Of a stretch of DNA of 5,800 bases, positions 5,298 through 5,800 are shown in pieces. This DNA is from a candidate division FCPU426 bacterium. GTDB lineage: Bacteria; Oederibacteriota; PGYV01; Palsa-1178. Position 1 is the first letter of the stretch. The number at the start of each line of letters is the position of its first letter. A program made the translations under genes and the position numbers. The notes beneath the pieces are model-generated. The model saw only the letters and a program-made list of their open reading frames with translations. It was not told the origin of the DNA and did not search any database. The stretch covers positions 1 to 5,800 of the forward strand of contig PMTB01000189.1 of the NCBI GenBank assembly GCA_003167475.1. Direction: 5' to 3'.

Positions 5298-5324
5298 TTC
5301 TACAATATACTGTCTTCAATACCG

Positions 5325-5474
5325 TTATTTGGTCTCTTTATGTAAAGTATGCTTTTTGCACCATTTGCAGTGTTTTTTCACTTCGAGCTTTTCCGTGTGC
5401 AGTTTCTTGTTCTTTGTCTGGGTGTAGTTCCTGCGCTTGCATACGCTGCAGGCTAACGTGATGATATCTCTCAT
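5325..5474 (-). CDS. rpmG: 50S ribosomal protein L33, zinc-ribbon (C+) form
   Basis: Small basic protein of the large subunit near the E site. ATG 5474 to TAA 5325-5327 gives 49 residues, the normal L33 length. It begins MRDIITLACSVCKRRNYTQT and keeps both CxxC pairs of the zinc-binding form (C9/C12 and C36/C39, the latter as HCKWCKKHT). Lysine-rich throughout. AAAGGA lies about 12 bases upstream of the start, a rather long spacing. The gene starts 23 bases after the tuf stop with no terminator between, so it should be co-transcribed with tuf. In bacteria with several L33 copies the C-minus form replaces this one under zinc limitation; whether a second copy exists cannot be seen here. Confidence 0.95.
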   Translation of the reverse strand: MRDIITLACSVCKRRNYTQTKNKKLHTEKLEVKKHCKWCKKHTLHKETK

Positions 5475-5497
5475 TTTATAGTTTCATCCTTTTCTTT

Positions 5498-5800
5498 TTA
5501 TTCTGTGATCTCTGTGATGATTCCCGAACCTACGGTCCTGCCGCCCTCACGGATGGCGAACCTTAACTCTTTTTCCATGGCTATCGGCATTATCAACTCG
5601 ACTGCCATTGATACGTTGTCTCCCGGCATAACCATTTCCACTCCGGCGGGCAGTTTTATCGAGCCCGTCACGTCCGTCGTCCTGAAGTAGAACTGCGGCC
5701 TGTAGTTATTGAAGAACGGCGTATGCCTTCCGCCCTCTTCCTTGTTCAATATGTACACTTTGCAGTTAAATTTCTTGTGCGGCGTGATTGAGCCCGGCTT
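5498..5800 (-). CDS. tuf: Elongation factor Tu, C-terminal 100 residues, truncated by window edge
   Basis: EF-Tu delivers aminoacyl-tRNA to the ribosome as a GTP complex. Only the last 100 codons and the TAA stop are inside the window, in frame right up to base 5800; the GTPase domain and start lie outside. The visible part is domain 3 (beta barrel): VYILNKEEGGRHTPFFNNYR, then PQFYFRTTDVTG, VEMVMPGDNV, LRFAIREGGRTVGSGI and the end ITEITE. Residues that contact kirromycin-type antibiotics in E. coli (Gly316, Gln329, Ala375) have identical counterparts here. The final residues differ from the E. coli ending but fit other bacterial EF-Tu proteins. First gene of the visible block, 23 bases before rpmG. 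Confidence 0.98.
   Translation of the reverse strand, partial: KPGSITPHKKFNCKVYILNKEEGGRHTPFFNNYRPQFYFRTTDVTGSIKLPAGVEMVMPGDNVSMAVELIMPIAMEKELRFAIREGGRTVGSGIITEITE

Noticed and set aside
1..5800. Search for CRISPR arrays, insertion sequences, phage genes, toxin-antitoxin pairs or a foreign island
   Set aside because: No regularly spaced repeats, transposase motifs or composition break were seen; the whole window is accounted for by the conserved block and its gaps.

Overview
The window is one strand-uniform stretch of a bacterial chromosome: every gene reads on the minus strand. Read in the direction of transcription, from high to low coordinates, the order is tuf (3' end only), rpmG, tRNA-Trp, secE, nusG, rplK, rplA, rplJ, rplL, rpoB (5' part only). 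This is the classic bacterial tuf-secE-nusG-rplKAJL-rpoB block for translation, protein export and transcription. All nine protein products are recognisable from family motifs in their translations. None shows a frameshift or internal stop.

Organism: clearly a bacterium, judging by EF-Tu, bacterial-type L7/L12, L10 and L33, single-span SecE, two-domain NusG and the RpoB rifampicin-region sequence. Base composition is moderate, with mixed arginine codons (AGG and CGC) and frequent ATA isoleucine codons. The RpoB and EF-Tu sequences do not look like Proteobacteria or Firmicutes. An uncultured PVC-related lineage such as Omnitrophota is a guess from general appearance only; I cannot place it without a search.

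Layout: 5498-5800 EF-Tu C-terminal domain; 5325-5474 L33; 5253-5324 a spacer with two small inverted repeats; 5176-5252 tRNA-Trp with encoded CCA; 4953-5175 an unusually long gap with two strong inverted repeats and a short tandem repeat; 4770-4952 SecE; 4207-4758 NusG; 4135-4206 a leader with a GC-rich hairpin; 3706-4134 L11; 2957-3652 L1; 2374-2940 L10; 1947-2327 L7/L12; 1-1898 RpoB.

No rho-independent terminator (GC-rich stem followed by a T-run in the coding direction) is visible anywhere, and most gaps are 11-72 bases, so long polycistronic transcripts are likely. The gene content is ordinary. Whatever interest there is lies between genes: the trnW-secE gap, small hairpins over the rplL start and the nusG Shine-Dalgarno, a hairpin upstream of rplK, and the lack of room for the usual L10 leader and rplL-rpoB attenuator. 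I found no previously undescribed system here.
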